Positions 9,673 through 18,699 of a stretch of 64,000 bases of DNA are shown in pieces. The number at the start of each line of letters is the position of its first letter. The first letter of the stretch is position 1. The DNA comes from an uncultured Massilia sp. Its GTDB lineage: Bacteria > Pseudomonadota > Gammaproteobacteria > Burkholderiales > Burkholderiaceae. A program made the position numbers and the translations under genes. The stretch spans positions 1-64,000 of the forward strand of contig CAMLMV010000018.1 of assembly GCA_946481275.1 (NCBI GenBank), given 5' to 3'. Under the pieces are notes generated by a model. It made no database searches, was not told the origin of the DNA, and saw only the letters and a program-made list of their open reading frames with translations.

Positions 9673-10880
9673 GGTTTGGCTCCCGTGCTGCGGATGACCC
9701 AGTTGCCCGGCGACGCTTCTTCCAGCGTGAGCCGGCGCGTGGCCAGGGCCGTGCGCAACTGCCCGGTCAAACCGGGGTCGACCGTTTCAGGTTTGACTTT
9801 GACGGTCAACGCGCGTTCGCGGTATTCGATTGATGCAATTCCAACCGGACGGCCGAGCGAGCGCGTCGCTTCACCCAGCGCCGAGGCGAGGTAAGTAAAT
9901 TCGTCCGGCGCCACGTCGCCCGTGCTGGCGCGCGCGCGCGCGATGTGCTGGCGCATCTGCAACACGGGATCGAGGATCGTCGTCTCGCGCGGATACACGT
10001 TGCGGTAGGTCTGGACCATCGACTGGCGCACCGTGTTGGCTTCGCGGCGCAGGCGCAGCCAGTCGACGTTCAGCCCGATCAGGTTGACGGCGATGGCCAG
10101 CGCACCGAGCGCGATCGGCCAGCGCCAGCGGCGCCAGTCGCGCGAGGGCGCGCCCGCCGCGCCGAGGCCGCTCACGAGGTCCAGCGCAGTCGTCTTGGAA
10201 CCGGCGATCCAGTGCGTCCAGTTATCGGCCTCGATCAGGATGCCGGGGCCGGCTTCCTGCGCCAGCGCCTGGTATTCGCCCAGTTGCGCGGGCGGCACGT
10301 ACAGCACGAGCGGGGCATCGCCGCTGAACGCGCGCGCCGTCTGCAGCACGACGGCCGGCGTGGCGTCGAGCGCGAGGCCGAAACCCTGGAACAGGCTCTG
10401 GCGCAAGGTCAGCTCAACACCGGAAATCGCGGCCGCGACACTGCCCGGCTGCAAAGGCAGGCACAGTTGCGCGGGCTCGGCCATGATGGTGCGCGCGCCC
10501 TGCGCCAGCAGGCTTTTCACGATGCCTTCCAGCCAGTCGCGCTCGACGACGGCGATGGGCCGCGTGCCGTCGGGCTGCTCGGGCGCGGCCACGAGGACGG
10601 CGTCCATCGGGTCGCCGAGGATGTGTTCTTCGACGAGGGCCGGCAGCGCCGCCTTCAGGCGCGCGCCGGACAGCGGTGGCGCCTGCACCTGCAGCAGGGT
10701 CACGTCGGTGGCGGCCAGCAGCAGCACGATGCGGCGGCTCGTGCCGACCAGGTCGCCCAGGTTGCGCAGCGGGCCTTCGCCATGCTGGTCGATCGCGCCG
10801 CCATCGGTGACGAGGGCGAAGCGGCACAACGCATGTTCACCTTCGGCACGCGCAGGATGCCGGATATAAAGTGTGCTCAA
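9669..10880 (-). CDS. gspL: Type II secretion protein GspL (TTG start)
   Basis: GspL bridges the cytoplasmic GspE ATPase and the periplasm. The 403-residue product has an actin-like cytoplasmic domain (about 1-240), a membrane segment (about 252-270, WPIALGALAIAVNLIGLNVD) and a periplasmic domain. The only plausible start is TTG at 10880: it gives the family-typical N-terminus MSTLYIRHPARAEGE, the next in-frame Met is about 150 residues further in, and there is no better upstream start. A TTG start would lower translation relative to neighbours. The 75-base gap to gspK is the largest inside this operon. Confidence 0.9.
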   Translation of the reverse strand: MSTLYIRHPARAEGEHALCRFALVTDGGAIDQHGEGPLRNLGDLVGTSRRIVLLLAATDVTLLQVQAPPLSGARLKAALPALVEEHILGDPMDAVLVAAPEQPDGTRPIAVVERDWLEGIVKSLLAQGARTIMAEPAQLCLPLQPGSVAAAISGVELTLRQSLFQGFGLALDATPAVVLQTARAFSGDAPLVLYVPPAQLGEYQALAQEAGPGILIEADNWTHWIAGSKTTALDLVSGLGAAGAPSRDWRRWRWPIALGALAIAVNLIGLNVDWLRLRREANTVRQSMVQTYRNVYPRETTILDPVLQMRQHIARARASTGDVAPDEFTYLASALGEATRSLGRPVGIASIEYRERALTVKVKPETVDPGLTGQLRTALATRRLTLEEASPGNWVIRSTGAKP

Positions 10881-10955
10881 ACTGTCTCGCTTTCTCGATC
10901 TCTTGTTGGTCTTTTTAACATGCCCTGCGCTATTCCTCGAGACTTCTTTCCATGT

Positions 10956-11936
10956 TCAATACTGGCGGATCCATACCACCTTCGGCCCGCCGCCCGCCAC
11001 CAGGTTCGGCGTGCGCTGGATCAGCGCCTGCGCGTCCAGTGCTGCACGGTCCAGGCGGATGCGGCTGTCGACGAAGAACCAGTCGCTTCTCACGCTCGCC
11101 GCACCCTCCGTCAGCTTCCGGTCGTGGATGTCGTTTTGGAAATAATTGAGATCGCGCCACGCCGCCTGCTTGCGCCGCACGATCAGCGTATTCGCTTCCG
11201 ACACCGACATGTCCGGCACCACGGCCGCCAGCACTTCCGCCGGCGCCGTGTTCACGTTCACCGGCGTCTTCGACACCGGCAGCACCGTCACGAATGGCCG
11301 CAGCCGCTCAACGATCGCTGGCGTCACACCCCGCACCGACAACAAATCCTCCACCTGCAAGATCTTCACCGGCGCGCCGACCACGGGTGCGGCCTGCCGC
11401 GTCGGATCGTTGCCCTCTTCCATCGTGGCCGGCAATCCGGCCGCGACGAAGTTCGCGATGCGCTGCGCCAGGCCCTGGTCCAGCTGCAGGTTGTTCAGCA
11501 GGCGTCTGAAGATCTCCTGCTGCAGCGGATCCGGCAACCCGCGGCTCATCCCCAGATTGCGTAAATTGTAACGCGAGCATGCGTCGGTAATGTTACCGGA
11601 CAGGCTCGCATCGAACGTTTCTCCTTCGACCCGCTGGCGTTCGACGTACTGGTCGAGGCGCGTTTCCGCCAGCGGCGTTGCCCACACCTGGTCGAGCGAC
11701 GTGTAGTCGCGGTGGTCGATGCCGTCCTGGAACAGGACCAGCGTCGCCCAGTCGAGCGCGCCGCGCAGGATCCACTTGGTCTGCAAGTGCAGGCGCTGGT
11801 TTTCCATCGAACGCACCTGCACCTGCTGCTGCCAGAACAGGCTGGCGACGATCGCGATCGCCAGCGTCGTGAGCAGCAGCGCGGTGATCACGGCCACGCC
11901 GCGTTCGCGCGCGGGTCGGCGCTGTCGCGTTCTCAT
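10956..11936 (-). CDS. gspK: Minor pseudopilin GspK
   Basis: Caps the tip of the pseudopilus. 326 residues from the ATG at 11936 (MRTRQRRPARERGVAVITAL). The cleavage motif ERG|VAVITALLLTTLAIAIVA lacks the Glu at position 5 of the mature protein, a known hallmark of GspK. The large helical domain insert that distinguishes GspK from the other minor pseudopilins is present. The frame is open much further upstream, but that part lies inside gspJ; the ATG chosen gives the usual overlap (start at 11936, gspJ stop codon at 11933). Confidence 0.93.
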   Translation of the reverse strand: MRTRQRRPARERGVAVITALLLTTLAIAIVASLFWQQQVQVRSMENQRLHLQTKWILRGALDWATLVLFQDGIDHRDYTSLDQVWATPLAETRLDQYVERQRVEGETFDASLSGNITDACSRYNLRNLGMSRGLPDPLQQEIFRRLLNNLQLDQGLAQRIANFVAAGLPATMEEGNDPTRQAAPVVGAPVKILQVEDLLSVRGVTPAIVERLRPFVTVLPVSKTPVNVNTAPAEVLAAVVPDMSVSEANTLIVRRKQAAWRDLNYFQNDIHDRKLTEGAASVRSDWFFVDSRIRLDRAALDAQALIQRTPNLVAGGGPKVVWIRQY

Positions 11937-12604
11937 GGTTCCCCCAGCAGGAAGGATTTGACCATCGGCTGTTGCAGGTTCTGGGACTGCAACGCGACCT
12001 GCAGGCCGGTCGGTTCGTTGCTCACCTGTGCCGCCGGGTCGGACTGAGGCTGCGTTTGCGGCTGCACCTGGACCGTACCGGCCGCATTCGCGCCGGGATC
12101 GACGCCGCCCTGGCGCCACGAGTTGTTGATCCAGGTCGCGGCCTGCATGCCCGTCACGCCCGTCTGCAGCGCCACGGACGGATTGGTGTCGGCATTGCTG
12201 GTGACGGCCTGCCACAGCGCGTCGAGCTGCACGAGGTCGCGCACCGGCTGCGATTCGCGCCGCATCAAGGTGCCGTTGACGATGCGGTACGCGACCACCT
12301 GCAGCCGCGACGGCTGGTTTTCCGTGAACACTTCGCGCACGAGCGTGAGGCTGTCGGCGCCGACGAGGAGATACGGCCGCTGGTCGACGACGTCGCGCTG
12401 GGCGATGTGTTCGCAATCGCTCTGCATCTGGGCGAAGGCCAGCTGCATGCCGCGCGTCGTCTCCATCTGCTGCGTGAGGGCCACGCGCGCGCGCACGATG
12501 CCGTCCAGTCCGCGCCAGCCGAGCACGGCCACGATGGCCAGGATGCTGATCGCCACGAGCAGCTCCACCAGGGTGAAGCCGCCGGCCCGGGAATGCGTTC
12601 TCAT
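11933..12604 (-). CDS. gspJ: Minor pseudopilin GspJ
   Basis: A 223-residue minor pseudopilin. The type III prepilin signal is clear: MRTHSRAGG|FTLVELLVAIS, with Glu5 present. The rest is the GspJ beta-rich domain (ARVALTQQMETTRGMQLAFA; later RRESQPVRDLVQLDALWQAV), followed by a Gln/Pro-rich loop (about 165-190). The ATG at 12604 is chosen because the leader begins there and overlaps the gspI stop codon by four bases. Confidence 0.92.
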   Translation of the reverse strand: MRTHSRAGGFTLVELLVAISILAIVAVLGWRGLDGIVRARVALTQQMETTRGMQLAFAQMQSDCEHIAQRDVVDQRPYLLVGADSLTLVREVFTENQPSRLQVVAYRIVNGTLMRRESQPVRDLVQLDALWQAVTSNADTNPSVALQTGVTGMQAATWINNSWRQGGVDPGANAAGTVQVQPQTQPQSDPAAQVSNEPTGLQVALQSQNLQQPMVKSFLLGEP

Positions 12605-12990
12605 CGCCACGGTTTCAGCACCAGTTGCACCAGCTTGACGATGCGCCGGTTGGGGTTTTCGATGTCGTACACGGAGACCTCGACCCGGCGCAGGCGCGGG
12701 TTCGGGCTGGCGATCACTTCTTCCTGGCACACGAGGTGCAGGTCGCCCTGCGGGCAATCGAAGCTGTGCTTGCCGATGTCGGGGAATTCCTTGCCGAGAC
12801 GGATCTGCACGAGCCGGTTTTCCGCTGACCACGTCGCCATCATCGAGGCGCGCAGGCCGGTGCTGTTGGCGGTCAGGCTGCCGACGGCGCGCAGGCCCGC
12901 ACTCAGCGCGGTGCCCACGATGACGAGGGCCACGAGCACTTCGAGCAGCGTGAAGCCGCGTTGCCGGTTCGGGAATCGCATGCCGTTCAT
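12601..12990 (-). CDS. gspI: Minor pseudopilin GspI
   Basis: A 129-residue minor pseudopilin with prepilin motif RQRG|FTLLEVLVALVIVGTA and the GspI domain (WSAENRLVQIRLGKEFPDIG). Two starts are possible: ATG at 12990 (MNGMRFPN), preceded by GAGGG, and GTG at 13005, which overlaps the gspH stop codon as GTGA. I prefer the ATG, but the GTG would fit the coupling seen elsewhere in the operon. The choice changes only the cleaved leader. Confidence 0.9.
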   Translation of the reverse strand: MNGMRFPNRQRGFTLLEVLVALVIVGTALSAGLRAVGSLTANSTGLRASMMATWSAENRLVQIRLGKEFPDIGKHSFDCPQGDLHLVCQEEVIASPNPRLRRVEVSVYDIENPNRRIVKLVQLVLKPWR

Positions 12991-13001
12991 CGTTGCCCTC
13001 G

Positions 13002-13478
13002 TCACTCCACCGTGAAGTGCCCGACGCCGTCGGCGCGGATGGCAACGCGGTCGTTGCCGCTGGCCAGCGTGAGCACGAACGGCTTGTCGACCGGTTCGCT
13101 GCCGAACGTGATCCGCAGCGGATTCAGGGTGCCCGCGCTGGTCGGATCCAGCAGCAGGGTCAGCGGGGCATTCTTGAAGTCGCGCTCGCGCAGCAGGTCG
13201 TCGTTCGTGATCGGTTGCCAGCGCGTTTCGGTGCGCACGAGGAAGTGGTAGCGCTCGGGCGTGGCTTCGAACGCGACGAGGCGGTTGCGCACGATGGCTT
13301 CGTCGCGCGCCAGCTGCAGCAGCAGCGCAATGCGCTGCGCTTCCTTCTGCAGGTCCTGGTGCGGGCTGGGAATGGCATTGAGGCTGGCCAGCCCCAGCGT
13401 GACGCCGATGATGACCATCACGACCATGATCTCCACCAGGGTGAAGCCGCCGGCGCGGCCCGGCGCGCGCGTGGTCAT
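13002..13478 (-). CDS. gspH: Minor pseudopilin GspH
   Basis: A 158-residue minor pseudopilin. The leader MTTRAPGRAGG precedes FTLVEIMVVMVIIGVTLGLA with Glu5. The mature part shows the GspH pattern (EAQRIALLLQLARDEAIVRN) and a C-terminal beta domain. The ATG at 13478 has a TAGGTG ribosome site upstream; the frame continues to 13523 but that part overlaps gspG and has no leader. It lies 13 bases after gspG. Confidence 0.9.
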   Translation of the reverse strand: MTTRAPGRAGGFTLVEIMVVMVIIGVTLGLASLNAIPSPHQDLQKEAQRIALLLQLARDEAIVRNRLVAFEATPERYHFLVRTETRWQPITNDDLLRERDFKNAPLTLLLDPTSAGTLNPLRITFGSEPVDKPFVLTLASGNDRVAIRADGVGHFTVE

Positions 13479-13491
13479 CGACACACCTACG

Positions 13492-13947
13492 TTATTTGTT
13501 GTCCCACGAACCGACGTCGGCATCCTCGCCGGTACCGCCCGGCTGGCCGTCCGCGCCCAGCGAGAACACGTCGATCTCGCCGTGCAGGCCAGGCGACAGG
13601 TACTGGTATGGATTGCCCCACGGGTCCTTCGGCAGCTTGTCGATGTAGCCGCCTTCCTTCCAGCCGTTGGCGGCCGGGCCGCTGGTCGGCTTCTGGACGA
13701 GGGACTGCAGGCCCTGCTCCGTGGTCGGATAGCGCTGGTTATCGAGCTTGTACATCTTGAGTGCCGACATCAGCGTGGCGATGTCGACGCGGGCCGCGGT
13801 CACGCGCGACTCGCCGGTGCGGCCCAGCAGCTTGGGCACGACGAGCGCGCCCAGGATGCCGATGATGACCACGACGACCATGATTTCGACGAGGGTGAAA
13901 CCGCCCTGGCGGCGCTGCCGTGCGAAACGATGCTTGAAGTTCTGCAT
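13492..13947 (-). CDS. gspG: Major pseudopilin GspG
   Basis: Builds the pseudopilus that pushes substrates through GspD. 151 residues with leader ending RRQGG and mature start FTLVEIMVVVVIIGILGALV. The GspG signature is complete: GRTGESRVTAARVDIATLMS, YPTTEQGLQSLVQKP, the WG-NPYQY segment and a C-terminal calcium-loop region (SLGADGQPGGTGEDADVGSW). It is first in the operon, so its messenger is expected to be the most abundant. Confidence 0.96.
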   Translation of the reverse strand: MQNFKHRFARQRRQGGFTLVEIMVVVVIIGILGALVVPKLLGRTGESRVTAARVDIATLMSALKMYKLDNQRYPTTEQGLQSLVQKPTSGPAANGWKEGGYIDKLPKDPWGNPYQYLSPGLHGEIDVFSLGADGQPGGTGEDADVGSWDNK

Positions 13948-13974
13948 AGATATGATGGATATGGTCGAAAAAAC

Positions 13975-13980
13975 AGTATA
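13975..13980 (-). promoter_or_regulatory. Candidate -10 element for the gsp operon
   Basis: On the minus strand TATACT stands 28 bases before the gspG start codon. No convincing -35 hexamer is seen at 16-18 bases spacing, so this is only the best -10 candidate in the 164-base gap upstream of gspG. Confidence 0.3.
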
Positions 13981-14111
13981 AGGCCGAACGAGTCGGGATG
14001 ACGTTAAAAGTCGTTTGGAAAATGTTCCAACTCGTCAGGAAAATTGTCTAATTGTAAGACGGCCGGCGCAAAAAGACACCTTCCGCGTAAAGGCCGGTGC
14101 CGCAGCCCATT

Positions 14112-14867
14112 CTACGCCGGGCGCCCCGCGCAAACGGGGCAGCACGAATTGCGCGCCACGCCGATCTCCGTCCATTCCATGACGCGCGCATCCAGCATCT
14201 GCAGCCGGCCTGCCAGCGAACGGCCGCTTTGGGCCAGCAGCTTCAACGCCTCGGCCGCCTGCATGGCGCCGATGATGCCGACCAGCGGCGCGAACACGCC
14301 CATCGTGCTGCACGCCACTTCCTCGAACCTGCCATCCTCCGGGAACAGGCAGGCATAGCAGGGCGAAGCGGGATCGCGCACGTCGAAGACCGAGATCTGC
14401 CCGTCGAAACGGATCGCCGCGCCCGCGACGAGCGGGACGCCGGCGGCCACGCAGGCGCGGTTGACGGCATGGCGGGTGACGAAGTTGTCGCTGCAGTCGA
14501 GTACGACATCGGAATCGCGCACGAGTTCCCCTAAACGTGCGGCATCGGCGCGTTCACGCAAGGCGACGACCTCGACCTCGGGATTGATCTGGTGCAGGGC
14601 TTCGCGTCCGGACTCGACCTTGGGCTGGCCCACGCGCGCCGTCGTGTGCATCACCTGGCGCTGCAAATTCGTCAGGTCGACGGTGTCGTCGTCGACGAGC
14701 GTCAGGCGACCCACGCCGCCCGCGGCGAGGTACAGCGCGGCCGGTGAGCCGAGGCCGCCGGCGCCGATCACGAGCACGCGCGCGGCCAGGAGGCGCTCCT
14801 GGCCTTCGATGCCGATCTCGTCGAGCAGGATATGGCGCGAATAGCGGAGCAGTTGCTGGTCGTTCAT
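14112..14867 (-). CDS. MoeB/ThiF/HesA-family adenylyltransferase
   Basis: An E1-like enzyme that adenylates the C-terminal glycine of a small sulfur-carrier protein (MoaD or ThiS type). 251 residues. ATP-binding loop GAGGLGSPAALYLAAGGVG (about 33-51), the LVDDDTVDLTNLQRQVMHTT segment with the conserved Asp and Arg, and SDNFVTRHAVNRAC. Zinc cysteines are seen as CYACLF and SCCPVC near the C-terminus; a catalytic-type Cys lies in VACSTMGVFAPLVGIIGAMQ. The start overlaps the stop of the protease gene (ATGA). MoeB and ThiF cannot be told apart from sequence alone, and no moaD or thiS is in the window. Confidence 0.88.
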   Translation of the reverse strand: MNDQQLLRYSRHILLDEIGIEGQERLLAARVLVIGAGGLGSPAALYLAAGGVGRLTLVDDDTVDLTNLQRQVMHTTARVGQPKVESGREALHQINPEVEVVALRERADAARLGELVRDSDVVLDCSDNFVTRHAVNRACVAAGVPLVAGAAIRFDGQISVFDVRDPASPCYACLFPEDGRFEEVACSTMGVFAPLVGIIGAMQAAEALKLLAQSGRSLAGRLQMLDARVMEWTEIGVARNSCCPVCAGRPA

Positions 14868-16354
14868 CGCTTCGGCGCAGCCGGCCTGGCGCCGTCCTTG
14901 AGTTCGGCCGGTTTCGGCTCCTGTCCCGGCAGGCTGGCCGGCGCGGGCTTGTCCTCGTCCGGATCGGCCTTGGCGAGCTGCACTTTCAAACCCTTGAAGT
15001 GATTCAGGGCTTGGGCCAGCTGGAAATCGTCCTTGCCGCCGAATTCGACCGGCTTGGCATTCTTCAGCGCGGCCATGGTGAACTGCTCTTCCTCGAGCTC
15101 GTCGCGGCGCTTCGCGTTCGCGCTCTTGCCGGCCGCCTCGTTCGTCAGGTGGTGGTCCAGGTCGGCTTCGCGCACGCGCACGGCGTTCAGGCCGTCGCCC
15201 TCCGGCGTCTCGTCGACCTTCAGGTCGGGCACGATGCCCAGCGCCTGGATCGACCGGCCCTTGGGCGTGTAGTAGCGCGCGATCGTCAGCTTGACGGCCG
15301 TGTCGGGCGTGAGCTGGCGCAGGTCCTGCACGGAGCCCTTGCCGAACGTCTGGCTGCCCATCACGATGGCGCGCTTGTAATCCTGCAGCGCGCCCGCGAC
15401 GATTTCCGAGGCCGATGCCGAGCCCGTGTTGACGAGCACCACCATCGGCACGGTCTTGAGCGCGGCCGGCAACCTGGCCAGCGGATCGGCGCCCGGCTTG
15501 ACGGCATAGAACTCGCGCCGGCCGTAGTACGTGACGTTCGACGTGGGCATCTGGCCCTTGGTCGAGACGATCACGTCGTTCGCCGGCAGGAACGCGGCGG
15601 ACACGCCGATCGCGCCCTGCAGCAGGCCGCCCGGGTCGTTGCGCAGGTCCAGCACGAGGCCCTTGATGTTCGGGTTGCGGGCGTACAGGTCCTTCAGCTT
15701 GTCCGCGACCTCGTCGACGGTCTCTTCCTGGAACTGGTTGATGCGCAGCCAGGCATAGCCGGGCTCGATCATCTTCGCCTTGACGCTGACCACCTTGATT
15801 TCCTCGCGCTCGACCGGTACGACCCACGGCGCGTCCGCGCCGCGGCGGGCGATGGTCAGCATCACCTTGCTGTGCGGCTCGCCGCGCATGTGCTTGATGG
15901 CGTCGTCCAGCGACAGGCCCTTGACGGGCACGTTGTCGATGCGGGTGATCAGGTCGCCGGCCTTGATGCCGGCGCGGTAGGCGGGCGACTCCTCGATGGG
16001 CGAGACGATCTTGACGTAGCCGTCTTCCATCGCGACCTCGATGCCGAGGCCGACGAAGCGGCCCTGCACCTCTTCGCGCATCTCGGCGAAATCCTTCTGG
16101 TCCAGGTAGACGGAATGCGGATCGAGCGAATTCACCATGCCGGCGATGGCGTCCGACAGCAGCTTCTTGTCGTCGACCTTCTCGACGTAATCGCTCTTGA
16201 TGAGGGCATACACGTCGGCCAGCTGGCGCAGCTCGTCCAGCGGCAGGGGCGCATCGCCGCCCTTTTGTGCCAGCGCCGAGTACTGGACCGAGGCGGCCAC
16301 CCCGGCCACCATGCCGAGGCCGATCAGACCGAGGTTCTTGAGTTTCTTGCCCAT
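14864..16354 (-). CDS. ctpA: S41 C-terminal processing peptidase (CtpA type)
   Basis: A periplasmic serine protease with an N-terminal signal or anchor (MGKKLKNLGLIGLGMVAGVA), N-terminal helical domain, PDZ domain (about 95-175, GLGIEVAMEDGYVKIVSPIE) and S41 catalytic domain. The Ser/Lys dyad is visible in TGSASASEIVAGALQDYKRA (Ser) and SQTFGKGSVQ (Lys). 496 residues. The ATG at 16354 is preferred over the upstream open frame because AGGGAA lies just upstream and the signal sequence begins there. Sits between envC and the MoeB-like gene, an arrangement common in Betaproteobacteria; envC is a plausible functional partner in the cell envelope. Confidence 0.93.
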   Translation of the reverse strand: MGKKLKNLGLIGLGMVAGVAASVQYSALAQKGGDAPLPLDELRQLADVYALIKSDYVEKVDDKKLLSDAIAGMVNSLDPHSVYLDQKDFAEMREEVQGRFVGLGIEVAMEDGYVKIVSPIEESPAYRAGIKAGDLITRIDNVPVKGLSLDDAIKHMRGEPHSKVMLTIARRGADAPWVVPVEREEIKVVSVKAKMIEPGYAWLRINQFQEETVDEVADKLKDLYARNPNIKGLVLDLRNDPGGLLQGAIGVSAAFLPANDVIVSTKGQMPTSNVTYYGRREFYAVKPGADPLARLPAALKTVPMVVLVNTGSASASEIVAGALQDYKRAIVMGSQTFGKGSVQDLRQLTPDTAVKLTIARYYTPKGRSIQALGIVPDLKVDETPEGDGLNAVRVREADLDHHLTNEAAGKSANAKRRDELEEEQFTMAALKNAKPVEFGGKDDFQLAQALNHFKGLKVQLAKADPDEDKPAPASLPGQEPKPAELKDGARPAAPKR

Positions 16355-16382
16355 GCTGTTCCCTGGATTGTGCTTCCGGAAA

Positions 16383-17861
16383 TTAGAACCTGACCCAACT
16401 CGACGGATCGAACGCTTTTCCCAGATGCCTGAGCTCGAAGTATAGCCCCGATTCCTCGTTACCGCCGGTATTGCCGGCACTGGCGATGACGTCGCCAGGC
16501 TTGACGGCGTCGCCGGCCTGTTTCACCAAGGTCTGGTTGTTGCCATAGATCGACAGGTACTCGCCACCGTGGTTGATGATGATCAGGTTGCCGTAGCCGC
16601 GCATCCAGTTGGCGAACACGACACGCCCCGCCGCGATGGCGCGCACGTCGGTCCCTTCGGGCGCCTTGATGAACATGCCGCGCCACGTCGGACCGTCGCC
16701 GCGCTTGGCGCCGAAGCGGGCCGCGATCTTGCCGGAGATCGGCGCCGGCAGGCGGCCGCGCAGGCTTTCGAACGCGCCGCTCGGCAGATCGGCGGCCAGC
16801 GCGGTGTCGGCCGTGCGCTGCGGTGCTTCCGGCTTTTGCGGCGGCTCTTCCGCCACCCGCGTCTCTTCCGGCTCCGGTTTCGGCGGCGGCAACGGTTTCA
16901 CGGGCTTGCCGGTCTTGGCAGCCTCCTTCGCGGCTTCGCGCGCGAGGCGTTCGCGTTCTTCGCGCTGCGCCTTCGCCCGCGCCAGCGCACGCTCGCGCGC
17001 TTCGGCGGCCGCTTTTGCGCGCGCGGCGGCAAGTGCCTGCTGCCGCTTGCGCTCGGCCGCGGCCGCGATTTCCTGTTCGCGGATCAGGCGCGTCAGGCGG
17101 TCGACGAGGCCGCTCATGCGCTGCTCGTCCTGCTCCAGGCGGCTCGCCTGCTTGCGCTGGTCCGTCAGCTTGCTCGACAGGTTCGCCAGCAGGGTCGCCC
17201 GTTTCGCCTTTTCCTTTTCGAGCAGCGTCTTTTGCGACTTCTGCTCTTGTGCAATTTCTTCCAGCTCGTCCTTGGCGTTCTGCGTCTCGGCGTGGTTCGC
17301 CTCGACGGCCGCCAGGTTCGCGCGCAGGGAATTCAGTAATTTCGCTTGCGCCTGCGACACGTAGGCCATCATCTGCAGGTCGCGGTTGATCCGGTTCGGG
17401 TTATCGCCCGACAGCAGCAGCTTGATGCGGTCCTCATTGCCGGCAACATAGTGCTCGCGCAACAGCTTCGCCAGCTGGCGCTTCTGGGCCGCGATGGTGT
17501 CGCCCAGTCTCGCCTCTTCGGTCGCGAGATCCTTCAGCCTGGTATTGGTCGCGGCCTGCTCGTCGGCCAGCTCACGCAGCGAACGGTTGGCGTCGGAGAT
17601 CGCTTCTTCCGATTCCGCCAGCTCGTCGGCCGCGTCTTCCTTTTCGCTCTCGGTGCGGCTGATGTCCTTCTTGAGCGCATTGAGCTTTTGCTGGATACCG
17701 GCGCGCGCCGCCTCGGCGGCGGCCTTCTCCTTGCTGCGCGTGGTCTGGCGCGGCGCCGCCTGCACGCTGCCCAGGGCGAACGCGCAGGCCAGCAGGCCGC
17801 ATACCAGCTTGCCGCGGGCGGACAGGCCCGCGGACGTCGACTTCACGAAGGAAAAACGCAA
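16383..17861 (-). CDS. envC: EnvC-like murein hydrolase activator
   Basis: A periplasmic activator of amidases at the division site. 492 residues: signal peptide (about 1-35), a long coiled coil (about 40-270, rich in Lys, Glu, Ala), an Ala/Lys/Arg-rich and Pro-rich linker (about 270-350) and a C-terminal LytM domain (about 375-492). The LytM domain is degenerate: RGMFIKAPEGTDVRAIAAGR replaces the HxxxD zinc motif, and YLSIYGNNQTLV lacks the second His. So it should bind and activate amidases rather than cut murein itself, as in E. coli EnvC. It is 3 bases downstream of gpmA. Confidence 0.92.
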   Translation of the reverse strand: MRFSFVKSTSAGLSARGKLVCGLLACAFALGSVQAAPRQTTRSKEKAAAEAARAGIQQKLNALKKDISRTESEKEDAADELAESEEAISDANRSLRELADEQAATNTRLKDLATEEARLGDTIAAQKRQLAKLLREHYVAGNEDRIKLLLSGDNPNRINRDLQMMAYVSQAQAKLLNSLRANLAAVEANHAETQNAKDELEEIAQEQKSQKTLLEKEKAKRATLLANLSSKLTDQRKQASRLEQDEQRMSGLVDRLTRLIREQEIAAAAERKRQQALAAARAKAAAEARERALARAKAQREERERLAREAAKEAAKTGKPVKPLPPPKPEPEETRVAEEPPQKPEAPQRTADTALAADLPSGAFESLRGRLPAPISGKIAARFGAKRGDGPTWRGMFIKAPEGTDVRAIAAGRVVFANWMRGYGNLIIINHGGEYLSIYGNNQTLVKQAGDAVKPGDVIASAGNTGGNEESGLYFELRHLGKAFDPSSWVRF

Positions 17862-17864
17862 GAC

Positions 17865-18611
17865 TTACTTCGCCTTCCCTTGGTTGGCCACGGCAGCCAT
17901 GGCGGCCGCGATCGCTTCCTGGTCGCCCAGGTAGTAATGGCGGATCGGCTTCAGGTCCGCGTCCAGTTCATACACGAGCGGCGTGCCGTTCGGAATGTTC
18001 AGGCCGACGATGTCGCTGTCGCTGATGTTGTCCAGCATCTTGATCACGGCGCGCAGGCTGTTGCCGTGGGCCGAGATCAGGATCTGCTTGCCGGCGCGGA
18101 TGGCCGGGGCGATTTCTTCGTCCCAGGCCGGCATCACGCGGGCGACGGTGTCCTTCAGGCATTCCGTCAGCGGGATCTGGGCCTTGTCGAGGCCGGCGTA
18201 GCGCGGGTCGTTGAACGACGTGCGCGGATCGTTTGCTTCCAGCGCCGGCGGCGGCGTGTCGTAGCTGCGGCGCCATACGAGCACCTGCTCGTCGCCGAAC
18301 TTGGCGGCGGTCTCGCCCTTGTCCAGGCCCTGCAGTGCGCCGTAGTGACGCTCGTTCAGGCGCCAGTCGTTCTTGACCGGCAGCCACATCATGTCCATCT
18401 CGTCCATGGCCAGCCACAGGGTGCGGATCGCACGTTTCAGGACCGAGGTATAGGCCAGGTCGAAGGTGAAGCCGGCTTCCTTCAGCAGGCGGCCGGCCAG
18501 CTTGGCCTCCTTGATGCCCTTTTCGGTCAGGTCGACATCGGTCCAGCCGGTGAAACGGTTCTCGAGGTTCCAGGTGGACTCGCCGTGGCGCATGAATACG
18601 ATTTTGTACAT
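17865..18611 (-). CDS. gpmA: 2,3-bisphosphoglycerate-dependent phosphoglycerate mutase
   Basis: Interconverts 3- and 2-phosphoglycerate in glycolysis. 248 residues, the standard length. The phosphohistidine motif [20 protein letters not shown] is at the N-terminus, the second catalytic region is [20 protein letters not shown], and the second His is in [20 protein letters not shown]. It is the first gene of the gpmA-envC-ctpA-moeB-like run and divergent from yibN. Confidence 0.97.
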   Translation of the reverse strand: MYKIVFMRHGESTWNLENRFTGWTDVDLTEKGIKEAKLAGRLLKEAGFTFDLAYTSVLKRAIRTLWLAMDEMDMMWLPVKNDWRLNERHYGALQGLDKGETAAKFGDEQVLVWRRSYDTPPPALEANDPRTSFNDPRYAGLDKAQIPLTECLKDTVARVMPAWDEEIAPAIRAGKQILISAHGNSLRAVIKMLDNISDSDIVGLNIPNGTPLVYELDADLKPIRHYYLGDQEAIAAAMAAVANQGKAK

Positions 18612-18662
18612 AGGTGCTTTATAGAAAAAGGTGAGCAGGAAATACCGATCCGACTTCTATTT

Positions 18663-18668
18663 TATAAT
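18663..18668 (+). promoter_or_regulatory. Candidate -10 element for yibN-grxC
   Basis: A perfect TATAAT 32 bases before the yibN GTG, in the gpmA/yibN divergent gap. The -35 region is weak at any usual spacing, so the call rests on the -10 hexamer alone. Confidence 0.4.
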
Positions 18669-18699
18669 GCGATGATTCAGTTCAACCAACGGAACCTTC

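Noticed and set aside
11933..13045. Extended GspJ/GspK frames reaching far upstream of their leaders
   Set aside because: The upstream parts overlap gspI/gspH or gspJ; the prepilin leaders and overlapping start/stop codons fix the starts at 12604 and 11936.
16383..17861. Active M23 zinc endopeptidase
   Set aside because: The zinc-binding residues of the LytM domain are replaced, so EnvC-type activator fits better than a peptidase.
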